This document shows positions 52,111 through 60,211 of a stretch of DNA of 64,000 nt, in pieces. The stretch lies in assembly GCA_046269235.1 (NCBI GenBank), contig JBJZOS010000005.1, positions 1 through 64,000 on the forward strand, given 5' to 3'. Made by a program: the position numbers and the translations under genes. The notes under the pieces were generated by a model. The model was not told the DNA's origin. It did not search any database and saw nothing but the letters and a program-made list of their open reading frames with translations. Position 1 is the stretch's first letter; each line of letters starts with the position of its first letter. Source of the stretch: Soonwooa sp032078105 (GTDB lineage: Bacteria > Bacteroidota > Bacteroidia > Flavobacteriales > Weeksellaceae).

Positions 52111-53256
52111 TTAAATTTCTAAAAAGTTTTTCAAGATTTGTTCTCCGCTACCCGCTGATTTTTCGGGGTGAAATTGCGTCGCATAAAAATTATCTTTATT
52201 AAGTGCCGCGGAAAATTCTATAATATAGGTGGTCGTAGCTATCGTGAAATTCGACAATTCGCAATAATAGCTATGGACGTAATAAACATCAGAATTCTCA
52301 TTAATGTTATTAAATAATTTTGCAGGACGATTATAGATCATATTTTGAAAATCATAAATCGTATTCCAACCCATGTGCGGGACAATATCTCTTGCAGGAA
52401 ACTTCTTGCCCTTAATCGGAAAAATGCCTAAACAGTCGACATTTCCTTCTTCCGAAAAATTGCACATCAAGACTTCTCCTAAAGCAATCGCCGTGTCTTC
52501 AATCGTGTGATGTTCATCAACTTGCAGGTCGCCATCTACTTTTATTTTCAAATCCATTTGACCATGACGCGCTATTTGATCAAGCATGTGATCAAAAAAA
52601 TGAAGTCCCGTTGAAATTTCAGATCTACCAGTTCCATCGAGGTTTAACTCAATTTTTATTTTTGTTTCGTGGGTCTTTATTTCGATGGATGCAGTGCGAT
52701 TTTTAAGTTTCAAAAATTCATAAATCGCTTTCCACGACGTTGTTTTTAATGCAATAACATCATCAAGATTTTCATTTTGCTCAATGTCTTTAGCGCCTAG
52801 ACTTTCATCATTTGCAATAAAAATCGCTTTTGAACCGAGATTCTGCGCCAATTTGACATCAGTAATTCGATCGCCAATCACAAAAGAATTTGTTAAATCG
52901 AAATCAGCATTTTTAATATAGTTGGTCAACAAACCCGTTAATGGCTTGCGTGTTGGCGCATTCTCGTGCGCAAAAGTCTTATCAATATATATGGCTTCAA
53001 ATTTTACGTTCTCATTCTCAAAAGCTTTAACAACGAAATTCTGAACTGGCCAGAAGTTTTCCTCGGGATGGGCTTCGGTGCCCAGTCCATCTTGGTTGGT
53101 TACCATTACCAATTCGAAATCCAGTTCGTTGGCAATTTTTCCTAAATAAGTAAAAACTTTTGGATAAAATTCTAACTTTTCGAAGCTGTCAACTTGGTAA
53201 TCTTCAGGTTCCAAAATCAAAGTTCCGTCGCGATCTATAAAAAGCACTTTTCTCAT
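52111..53256 (-). pseudogene. hisB-hisH chimera formed by deletion
   Basis: One open frame of 381 residues joins two histidine genes. Residues 1-165 are a complete HAD histidinol-phosphatase domain (FIDRDGTLILE; GDRITDVKLA). The imidazoleglycerol-phosphate dehydratase domain then starts (GRSEISTGLHFFDHMLDQIA; HHTIEDTAIALGEV) but breaks off at about residue 262, losing roughly its second half. It passes directly into the last 119 residues of HisH (LMCNFSEEGNVDCLG; QFHPEKSAGSGE). The HisH front part with the nucleophilic Cys is gone, although His and Glu remain. So dehydratase and glutaminase are dead, while the phosphatase may still fold. Confidence 0.88.
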
Positions 53257-53281
53257 ATTTTCTGTTTTTAGAATTTTTGAT

Positions 53282-54336
53282 TTACAAATCATCGAAATCA
53301 ACCATCTTAATTCTAAATTTTTTATTTAAAAATTGTATCAGTTTTTGATTCTCTTCAGCATTACCAACATTAATCCTTAACGCATTTGGAATCGCAGGAA
53401 AGCGTTTGCTACACAATATATTCGCATGAATCAAATCCTCGTAAAAGGCTTCGCAGTTTTCAATTTCCACCAAGAAAAAATTAGCATCAGAATCATAAAC
53501 TTTTTTAATAAGTGAAGACTTTTCAAAAGCTTCTTTTAAAATATCTTTCTGAACCCAAATATCTTGTAAACGCGTTTCGTATTCATCAACATTTTCAAGC
53601 GCATGTAGCGCCGTTTTCATATTGACTTCGCTGATATTGTAAGGCGCTTTTGTTTTATTAATTATAGAAACAATATACGCCGAAGATAAGGCCATGCCAA
53701 TCCGCAAACCTGCCAAAGCACGAGCTTTAGAAAGGGTTTGTAAAACAATTAGGTTTTCAAATTCATTTAACTTTTCTAAAATCGATTGTTGATCCGAAAA
53801 CTCTATGTAAGCTTCATCAACTACGACAATTCCCTCAAAATTTTTAATATAAAACTCTAAATCTTCAATCGAATTTCCGGTTGGATTGTTGGGCGAACAC
53901 AAGAACAAAATTTTCGCATTAGAATCTTTAGTTTTATTTAAAAATTCTTCTTTTTGCAATTGAAAATTAGAATCTAAATCAAGTTTAATAATGCCATTTT
54001 CATTAATCGCGGCGTAAAAACTGTACATCGCAAAAGACGGATTCATCACAACGATGGCATCTTTTTTGGCTCACAAAATATTTTAATAATAAGGTCAATT
54101 AACTCATCACTTCCATTTCCCCAAGCAGTTTGCGAGCTTGCAATATTTTTGATTTCAGAGAGTTTTTGCTTTAGTTTTTTCTGAGTAGAATCTGGATAAC
54201 GATTATAAGTCCCAAATGGATTTTCGTTAGCATCTAAAAGCGTGTAATTGCCGTCTGGTAAAGTATCTCTAAAACTAATATAAGCTTGAAGCGCAAGGAT
54301 ATTTGGTCTAACAAATTTTTGTATCGGATTTTCCAT
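53282..54336 (-). pseudogene. hisC: histidinol-phosphate aminotransferase, frameshifted hisC
   Basis: Two adjacent frames together make a full HisC. The first (54046-54336) has PIQKFVRPNILALQAYISFR and ends in IIKIFCEPKK; the second (53282-54049) continues MNPSFAMYSFYAAINENGII and includes the PLP Lys in QTLSKARALAGLRIG. The break is in a run of six T residues at 54062-54067 (plus strand); a seventh would restore the frame CEPKKDAIVVMNPS. It is a one-base homopolymer loss: real, phase-variable or a sequencing error. Confidence 0.85.
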
Positions 54337-54346
54337 TTTATAAGAT

Positions 54347-54516
54347 TTAATTGTATTTATTAATTTGATTTAATCGAATTGTCACCGCATTTTTGTGTGC
54401 AAAAAGACCTTCTGCTTCCGCCATTATTTCGATGCTTTTTCCAAGGTTTTGGATGCCTTGTTTTGCACAAGATTTTTCCAATCGCTTTTTTGCGGGAATT
54501 TAGTAATCTTCATCAT
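54347..54516 (-). pseudogene. hisD: histidinol dehydrogenase, reduced to both ends (hisD)
   Basis: Only the two ends of HisD survive. The first bases code for MKITKFPQKSDWKNL, the HisD N terminus, and the last for QGIQNLGKSIEIMAEAEG and LFAHKNAVTIRLNQI, the HisD C terminus, in a different frame. About 380 residues, including the zinc site and catalytic residues, are missing. It lies in the expected hisD place between hisG and hisC. Confidence 0.8.
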
Positions 54517-54523
54517 CCAAATT

Positions 54524-55381
54524 TTAAATCACCATCTTATCAATCGGAATAATCAAAATATCTTGTGCGCCAGCTTGTTTCAGCTCGTCAATAACCTCCC
54601 AGAAACGATTCTCATCAATAACAGAATGTATACTGCTCCAACCTTCTTCAGCCAACGGAATAACGGTCGGACTTTTGAGGACGGGCAAAATTTCAGAAAC
54701 CGAATCTATCTTAGCGTTCGGAACATTTAACAAAATATATTTTGAGTTTTTTGCTTTCTTAACCGCTTGAATTCGGAATAATAATTTCTCTAAAATTGCT
54801 TCTTTGTCTTCCGAAAGATTTTGATTTTTTGCTAAAACAGCTTCGGACTTTAAAATCACTTTTGTCTCGCGAAGTCCGTTTTTAAATAAAGTTGAGCCCG
54901 AACTTACGATATCACAAATCCCGTCCGCAAGACCAATGTTTGGTGCAATCTCCACAGAACCAGAAATGACATGAATATCGGCTTTAATATTATTCTCCTC
55001 AAGAAAGCGACGAAGCGTGTTCGGATAAGAGGTTGCTATTTTCTTAGAGTTAAAATAAGACAAGTCGTCTGTATCAATATCTTTGGAAACCGCCATCGAT
55101 AAACGACATTTCGAAAATCCAAGATGTTCGACAACATCAATATTTTTGGAAGTTTCGATTAGAAGATTTTCACCAACTATCGCAACATCTACCACGCCAT
55201 CTTCGAGATATTGCGGAATATCGGAGTTGCGCAAATAAAAAATCTCAAGTGGAAAATTATCTACAGAAACCTTTAGTTGGTCTTTTCCGTCATTACAAGA
55301 AATGCCACACTCGCGCAAAAGCTTGATAGATTCTTCTTAAAGTCGTCCGCTTTTTCGGATAGCAATTTTAAGTTTACTCAT
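54524..55381 (-). pseudogene. hisG: ATP phosphoribosyltransferase with nonsense codon, hisG
   Basis: First enzyme and feedback-controlled step of histidine synthesis, long form with a regulatory C-terminal domain. The ATG at 55381 opens MSKLKIAIRKSGRL, then a TAA at 55337-55339 stands where Ser is usual (SEESIKLL). The rest is open and complete: CGISCNDGKDQLKVSVDNFP, VISGSVEIAPNIGLADGICD, and the C-terminal domain to 54524. A single base change explains the stop. A re-start at the GTG/ATG-like codons downstream would lose the first nucleotide-binding strand. Confidence 0.85.
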
Positions 55382-55433
55382 TTTATCTTTGAATTTAAGT
55401 CTTAGTAAATCGCGGATTCTTCCGAATTAAAAT

Positions 55434-55468
55434 AAAAAATCCCGTTCGATTTACTCAAACGGGATTTT
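55434..55468 (-). terminator. attenuator terminator of the his operon
   Basis: Stem AAAATCCCGTTT and AACGGGATTTT around a loop, with a T run on the minus strand, between leader peptide and hisG. Part of the loop (55447-55455, plus strand CGATTTACT) is a perfect complement of 55404-55412 (AGTAAATCG) nearer the hisG start. Confidence 0.85.
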
Positions 55469-55497
55469 GATATTTTTTGGTCAACTACATATCATTA

Positions 55498-55563
55498 TCA
55501 GCTCGCCTGATTGCAAGTATAATGATAATAATGATGTAATTGATTGTTATACATTTCTGTCAT
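55498..55563 (-). CDS. hisL: his operon leader peptide
   Basis: A 21-residue ORF with three His among aromatic residues (LHHYYHYTC), directly before a terminator and hisG. Ribosome stalling at the His codons when charged tRNA-His is scarce would favour read-through, as in classic his attenuation. The codons CAT CAT TAT TAT CAT TAT are the sensor. A hairpin ATCAG/CTGAT covers the stop codon. The leader is intact although the enzymes behind it are broken. The ATG is 10 bases after the -7 box. Confidence 0.75.
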   Translation of the reverse strand: MTEMYNNQLHHYYHYTCNQAS

Positions 55564-55573
55564 TTTGACTAAG

Positions 55574-55601
55574 CAAATTTAGAAATAATTTGAACCTACA
55601 A
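55574..55601 (-). promoter_or_regulatory. predicted promoter of the his operon
   Basis: -7 box TAAATTTG (55574-55581, minus strand) and -33 TTG (55599-55601), 17 bases apart. Confidence 0.7.
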
Positions 55602-55669
55602 AATATTTTTCTAAAGACTTATAATTATAAAAAATAATATTTCTGAAATAAAAAGATTAGAAGTAAATT

Positions 55670-56564
55670 TTATTGTTTAATAAATTTAGTTGTGGCTTCT
55701 GTATTTTTATTTTTAATTTTAATTAAATACAAACCGGATTTCCAAGTTTTAACATCAATTGGCGTTGCAGAATTTGATTGATAAAATAAATTTCCGCTTC
55801 CATCGAAAATCGAAATTTGTTCGACATCTTTTCCCACTTCAATATTGATAAAATCAGAACTTGGATTTGGATAAACCTTAATCTTATTTTTCTCAAATTC
55901 CGAAGTTGCGAGATTGTCAAGATTTTGGATTTTCACATTATCTATTTTGAAACCCGATTTATAATTATCGAACTCAAAATCAAACTCTTTAATCGAGTTA
56001 ATTTGAGAATTAAAACTCGACGTTGTAATTTTAACATTATCAATAAAATAGTCAATTTTTTTTGGTCGTAAAATCCATATCTACCTTTAAGTTATACCAT
56101 TTTTTAGCTTGCCAAGTTTTAGTAACGATGGTGGTATCATCACCAACTTCTAAACTTGCATCATAGCTATAATAGAAACCGCACAGACGTTCGTATTCTT
56201 CAACATCCATACTGTACAAGGTCAACATATCATAATCTGAAGAATTAAGATTATCGAGATAAACATCCGCCGAAATTGACATTTTTCTATAAGCAGGTGC
56301 ATTGTAGAAAATGCCGCCCCAATTCTCTTCTTGCGCCTCATCATCGATAACAGCAACCGAGTTTGTGCCGTCTGTTGCAATGGTATTGACAACTTGCGAA
56401 TGTGCCGCATCGACATAGCCCCAATTACTCCAACCTTTCTGTCCATTGAAGCCTCCGACGTTAAAGCCTTCAGATGTTTCAAAGGAAAATTTGGTATCTT
56501 GTGCCGAAATATTATTGCCCAACAACAATATCGAAAGTGTAGAAATAAATAGTTTTTTATTCAT
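55670..56564 (-). pseudogene. T9SS-secreted protein, homopolymer frameshift
   Basis: Two frames make one gene of about 297 codons. The first has a signal peptide (LFISTLSILLLGNNISAQ) and a jelly-roll-like domain (FETSEGFNVGGFNGQKGW; GGIFYNAPAYRKMSISADVY). The second ends in a T9SS type A sorting domain (KIKVYPNPSSDFINIEVG; GLYLIKIKNKNTEATTKFI). The break is at a run of eight T residues at 56056-56063; seven would keep the frame (KKIDYFIDN). Without repair the protein would lose its sorting signal and stay in the periplasm. I place the start at the ATG at 56564. Confidence 0.82.
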
Positions 56565-56583
56565 ATTAATAATTTGAGGCTTG

Positions 56584-56615
56584 CAAAAATAAATATAGTT
56601 TTTAAACAGACTCAA
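56584..56615 (-). promoter_or_regulatory. predicted promoter of the frameshifted T9SS gene
   Basis: -7 box TATTTTTG (56584-56591, minus strand) with TTG at 56613-56615, 21 bases apart. The ATG is 19 bases further on. Confidence 0.5.
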
Positions 56616-56700
56616 AAATTTTAATATTCTTACATAAGTCATATTTCTAATTATTAATAATAAATTAAAATGCGTAATTTTGTGCTTTCTTAAAAAAATT

Positions 56701-57255
56701 ATGGAAAGTATAAAAGTTCACGACAAATCCTTTGTCCCTTATCTAAAGCACGAAGAAATCCTTACGATCGTCGATAGAATGGCGAAAGAAGTCTATGAAG
56801 AATACAAAGATGAACGTCCAGTTTTCATCGGGGTATTAAGCGGTGTCATTCAGTTTTTCTCTGATTTTATCAAAGCTTATCCTGGCGAGTGCGAACTAGG
56901 TTTTATCAAAATGAGTTCTTACGTTGGGACAGAATCTTCGGGCATTGTCTTCAAAGAAATGGAACTAACTAAAGACATCAAAGATCGTCACATCATTTTG
57001 ATGGAAGACATTGTGGATACTGGTAATACGATCGAAAATCTTTTCACTTATTTTAAAGAAACGCAGCGTCCGAAGTCTATCAAAGTGGCATCTTTATTAC
57101 TAAAGCCAGATGTTTACAATAAAGAATTTAAGATCGATTATGTTGGGAAAGAAATCCCTAACAAATTTGTTTTAGGCTACGGATTGGATTATGATGAGTT
57201 GGGAAGAAACCTAAAGGATCTTTATCAACTAGAAGACGGAAGTATCAACCATTAA
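56701..57255 (+). CDS. hpt: hypoxanthine phosphoribosyltransferase
   Basis: Purine salvage enzyme that joins hypoxanthine or guanine to PRPP. The PRPP-binding motif is ILMEDIVDTGNTI, and FIGVLSGVIQFFSDFI is the first loop. Length is 184 residues from the ATG at 56701; the frame is open seven codons earlier but the family starts MESIKVHDKSF. It opens a run of plus-strand genes (adk, obg) that likely share transcription, 47 bases before adk. Confidence 0.93.
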   Translation: MESIKVHDKSFVPYLKHEEILTIVDRMAKEVYEEYKDERPVFIGVLSGVIQFFSDFIKAYPGECELGFIKMSSYVGTESSGIVFKEMELTKDIKDRHIILMEDIVDTGNTIENLFTYFKETQRPKSIKVASLLLKPDVYNKEFKIDYVGKEIPNKFVLGYGLDYDELGRNLKDLYQLEDGSINH

Positions 57256-57302
57256 ATTTCTATACGGTCTCGCATCGTATTCCCAATAAATCTAAATAAG
57301 AA

Positions 57303-57884
57303 ATGATTAACTTAGTATTGTTCGGCCCTCCAGGAAGCGGAAAAGGAACGCAAGCGCAACATTTGATTGAAAAATTTAATCTAAAACAAGTTTCGACTGG
57401 CGACCTTTTCAGATTCAATATCAAAAATGAAACAGAACTAGGAAAACTTGCGAAGTCTTATATCGACAAAGGCGAGCTAGTACCAGATCAAGTGACCATT
57501 GATATGTTGGTGGACGAACTAAGAAAACCGTCTGACACTGCGGGCTACATCTTTGATGGTTTCCCAAGAACAGCAAAGCAAACGGAAGCTTTAGAACAAA
57601 TTGTAAAAGATGAATTAAATGCTGACATTACAATTTGTCTTGCCCTAGTTGTAGAAGACGAAACACTTGTACAACGTCTTTTGAAAAGAGGCGAAACAAG
57701 TGGAAGAACCGACGATAGCAACGTAGAAATCATCCGTAACCGCATCAAAGAATATTATGCGAAAACCGCTGAAGTTGCAGAACTATACAAACAGCAAGGC
57801 AAATATGTAGAGGTTAATGGTATTGGCGAAATATCAGAAATCGCAGAAAAGCTTTTTGCTGAAGTTGAAAAAATTACAAAGTAA
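57303..57884 (+). CDS. adk: adenylate kinase
   Basis: Balances ATP, ADP and AMP. The P-loop is FGPPGSGKGTQA, the AMP-binding part is STGDLFRF and GFPRTAKQTEALE, and the LID segment KRGETSGRTDDSNVEIIRNR is the short type without zinc. Length is 193 residues, usual for Bacteroidetes. It follows hpt, giving a small purine group. Confidence 0.96.
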   Translation: MINLVLFGPPGSGKGTQAQHLIEKFNLKQVSTGDLFRFNIKNETELGKLAKSYIDKGELVPDQVTIDMLVDELRKPSDTAGYIFDGFPRTAKQTEALEQIVKDELNADITICLALVVEDETLVQRLLKRGETSGRTDDSNVEIIRNRIKEYYAKTAEVAELYKQQGKYVEVNGIGEISEIAEKLFAEVEKITK

Positions 57885-57980
57885 TTTTTAAATTATGAGT
57901 TATAAATAAGGTTGTATTTTTCACTTATTTCTACATTTATAACTCATAATTTAGCATATATAATTAAAAAAAGAAAACAA

Positions 57981-58964
57981 ATGTCCAATTTTGTAGATTA
58001 CGTTAAAATTCATTGTACATCAGGTCACGGCGGCGCGGGATCAGCACATCTTCGTCGCGAAAAATATATCCCGAAAGGTGGCCCTGACGGTGGCGATGGT
58101 GGTCGTGGTGGCGACATCATTATGAGAGGTAACGGTCACGAATGGACGCTTCTTCCGCTTCGTTATACACGTCACGTGAAAGCTGGTCGTGGCGAAAACG
58201 GTGGTAAAAATCAGTTGACTGGGGCAGCTGGCGAAGACATCTACATCAATGTACCAATCGGTACGATTGCAAAAAATGAGGACGGTGAAATACTTGGCGA
58301 AATCCTTGAAGATGGTCAAGAAATCATCATCATGAAAGGTGGTAAAGGCGGACTTGGTAACGAGCACTTCAAATCGTCTACTAACCAAACGCCTAGATAC
58401 GCGCAACCTGGACTTCCAGGCGAAGAAGGCTTTGTTGTTTTCGAACTAAAGATCCTTGCCGATGTTGGTCTTGTCGGTTTTCCAAATGCTGGTAAGTCGA
58501 CGCTTTTAGCTTCAGTTTCTGCGGCTAAACCAAAAATCGCAAACTACGCTTTTACAACGCTTACACCTAACTTAGGAATTGTCGATTACAGAAATTACAA
58601 ATCTTTTGTAATGGCAGATATCCCCGGTATTATCGAAGGTGCGGCGGAAGGAAAAGGTCTTGGTCACCGTTTTCTACGTCATATCGAGCGTAACTCTATC
58701 CTACTCTTTTTAATTCCTGCAGATTCTGAAAACCATTATAAGGAATTTGAAATTTTAGAAAATGAATTAAAAGAATATAATCCAGAACTTTTACATAAAG
58801 ATTATATTATTTCTGTTTCTAAAGCGGATTTGCTAGATAACGAATTAAAAGCTGAAATCTCAGCAGAGTTCCCAGAAGGGAAAAAACCACTTTTCTTCTC
58901 AGGTGTTACTGGAGAAGGATTGATGGAGCTGAAAGACGCTATCTGGAAAAAACTACACGGATAA
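57981..58964 (+). CDS. obg: GTPase Obg
   Basis: Ribosome-assembly and stress GTPase. It has the glycine-rich Obg domain (HCTSGHGGAGSAHLRREKYI; GGDGGRGGDIIMRGNGHEW) followed by a G domain with GFPNAGKST (G1), DIPGIIEGAAEGKGLG (G3) and SKADLL (G4). Length is 327 residues from the ATG at 57981; the longer open frame upstream adds 23 residues with no similarity. It has no C-terminal OCT domain, as in many Bacteroidetes. Confidence 0.96.
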   Translation: MSNFVDYVKIHCTSGHGGAGSAHLRREKYIPKGGPDGGDGGRGGDIIMRGNGHEWTLLPLRYTRHVKAGRGENGGKNQLTGAAGEDIYINVPIGTIAKNEDGEILGEILEDGQEIIIMKGGKGGLGNEHFKSSTNQTPRYAQPGLPGEEGFVVFELKILADVGLVGFPNAGKSTLLASVSAAKPKIANYAFTTLTPNLGIVDYRNYKSFVMADIPGIIEGAAEGKGLGHRFLRHIERNSILLFLIPADSENHYKEFEILENELKEYNPELLHKDYIISVSKADLLDNELKAEISAEFPEGKKPLFFSGVTGEGLMELKDAIWKKLHG

Positions 58965-58984
58965 CAATCACATCGCAATTAATT

Positions 58985-59593
58985 ATGAAAAAACTACTAT
59001 CAATTCTTGCATTAGGATTTTTAGCGACCTCTCATGCACAAACGACTTTTGGCGTAAAAGCTGGTTACAACTTATCAACCATAAAACTTCTTGACGAAAA
59101 CATAGACAGCAAATCTTACTTCTATGTTGGTGGTACTGCAGAGCACAACATTAACGACAAATTTTCTGTACAAGGGGAACTTTTATACACAGAACTTGGC
59201 GGCAAATTTAGTTACGAGATCACAAGCTTAGTTGGAAACGAAATTGTAACTATGGGCACTCAAACAGCCAATGTACATTTACCACAATTACAAATTCCGA
59301 TTTCTGCAAAATATTATATAACTGAGCCTTTTTCGGTTTCGGCTGGACTTAATTTTGGCATTAATCTTAATCCGAATGTTAAATATTCTTTCCAAGGAGA
59401 ATCTTTTTACGACGGAAAAATTGACAACATTAGTACATTAAACGTTTTTCCTTTTTTAGGAACAGCATATCAATTCCCCAATAATTTATTTTTGGACGCG
59501 CGCTATAACTTCAACTTTTTCAGTATGAATAAAGAAGGCGGATCAACGAAGGCTAGCTTTTTCCAAGTTGGTTTAGGGTATCGATTTAAATAG
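58985..59593 (+). CDS. outer-membrane beta-barrel protein, porin family
   Basis: A 202-residue exported protein with a signal peptide (LLSILALGFLATSHAQT). The mature part alternates hydrophobic and polar residues in beta strands (TFGVKAGYNLSTIKLLDEN; FSVQGELLYTELGGKFSYEI) and ends in a typical final strand, FFQVGLGYRFK. It belongs to the small PorT/OmpW-like eight-strand barrels of Bacteroidetes; its cargo is unknown. It lies 20 bases after obg. Confidence 0.88.
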   Translation: MKKLLSILALGFLATSHAQTTFGVKAGYNLSTIKLLDENIDSKSYFYVGGTAEHNINDKFSVQGELLYTELGGKFSYEITSLVGNEIVTMGTQTANVHLPQLQIPISAKYYITEPFSVSAGLNFGINLNPNVKYSFQGESFYDGKIDNISTLNVFPFLGTAYQFPNNLFLDARYNFNFFSMNKEGGSTKASFFQVGLGYRFK

Positions 59594-59627
59594 TTTTTTG
59601 GAACGAAAATTGAAACTCCTTTTCAAA

Positions 59628-60125
59628 ATGAAAGTTATGAAATATCTACTAAGCCTTTTCGCAGTCGTGGTTTTAATGTCTTGTCAGACCCAAAAAAGCG
59701 CATCAAATTATTCTAAAATAGAATACGAAACGACGCCTTGCTTTGGTTTTTGTTCTGTTTTTAAAATGACAATTAATCCTGACAGAACTGCCGTTCTTGA
59801 AGCTGAACGTTTTAATTTTGAAGAAGGACATTCTAAAGATGCTTTTTCAAAACCAAGAGAAGGCACTTTCAAAACAACTATTAAGGCTGAAGATTACGCA
59901 AAATTAGTGACAATGCTTGATCGTCTTAATGCAAAAAGCCTTAATGATAAGTATGGAAATCACAATATTACGGATTTGCCCACAAGTTTTCTTCGACTTA
60001 ATTATAAAGATGGCTCATCAAAAAACATCGAAGATTATGGCAAAGATGGGACGAAAGAACTTGCCGAAGTTTATAAATTTATAGCAGATCTTCGAAAAAA
60101 TCAAAATTGGAAAAAAGTAGAATGA
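59628..60125 (+). CDS. DUF6438 domain lipoprotein
   Basis: A 165-residue lipoprotein with lipobox VLMSC after a signal peptide. The mature part carries YETTPCFGFCSVFKMTINPD, the Cys-rich signature of DUF6438, then a beta-rich half. The function is unknown. Two ATGs (59628 and 59637) could start it; both give a good signal peptide. The stop of the barrel gene is 34 bases upstream, so they may be co-transcribed. Confidence 0.82.
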   Translation: MKVMKYLLSLFAVVVLMSCQTQKSASNYSKIEYETTPCFGFCSVFKMTINPDRTAVLEAERFNFEEGHSKDAFSKPREGTFKTTIKAEDYAKLVTMLDRLNAKSLNDKYGNHNITDLPTSFLRLNYKDGSSKNIEDYGKDGTKELAEVYKFIADLRKNQNWKKVE

Positions 60126-60211
60126 GTCTTTATTTTATTTAACTTAACTTTGCACAATCAAATTCCTTCACCGTGAAGGAATTTCTTTTTTTTAAAATTA
60201 AATATTTTCAT

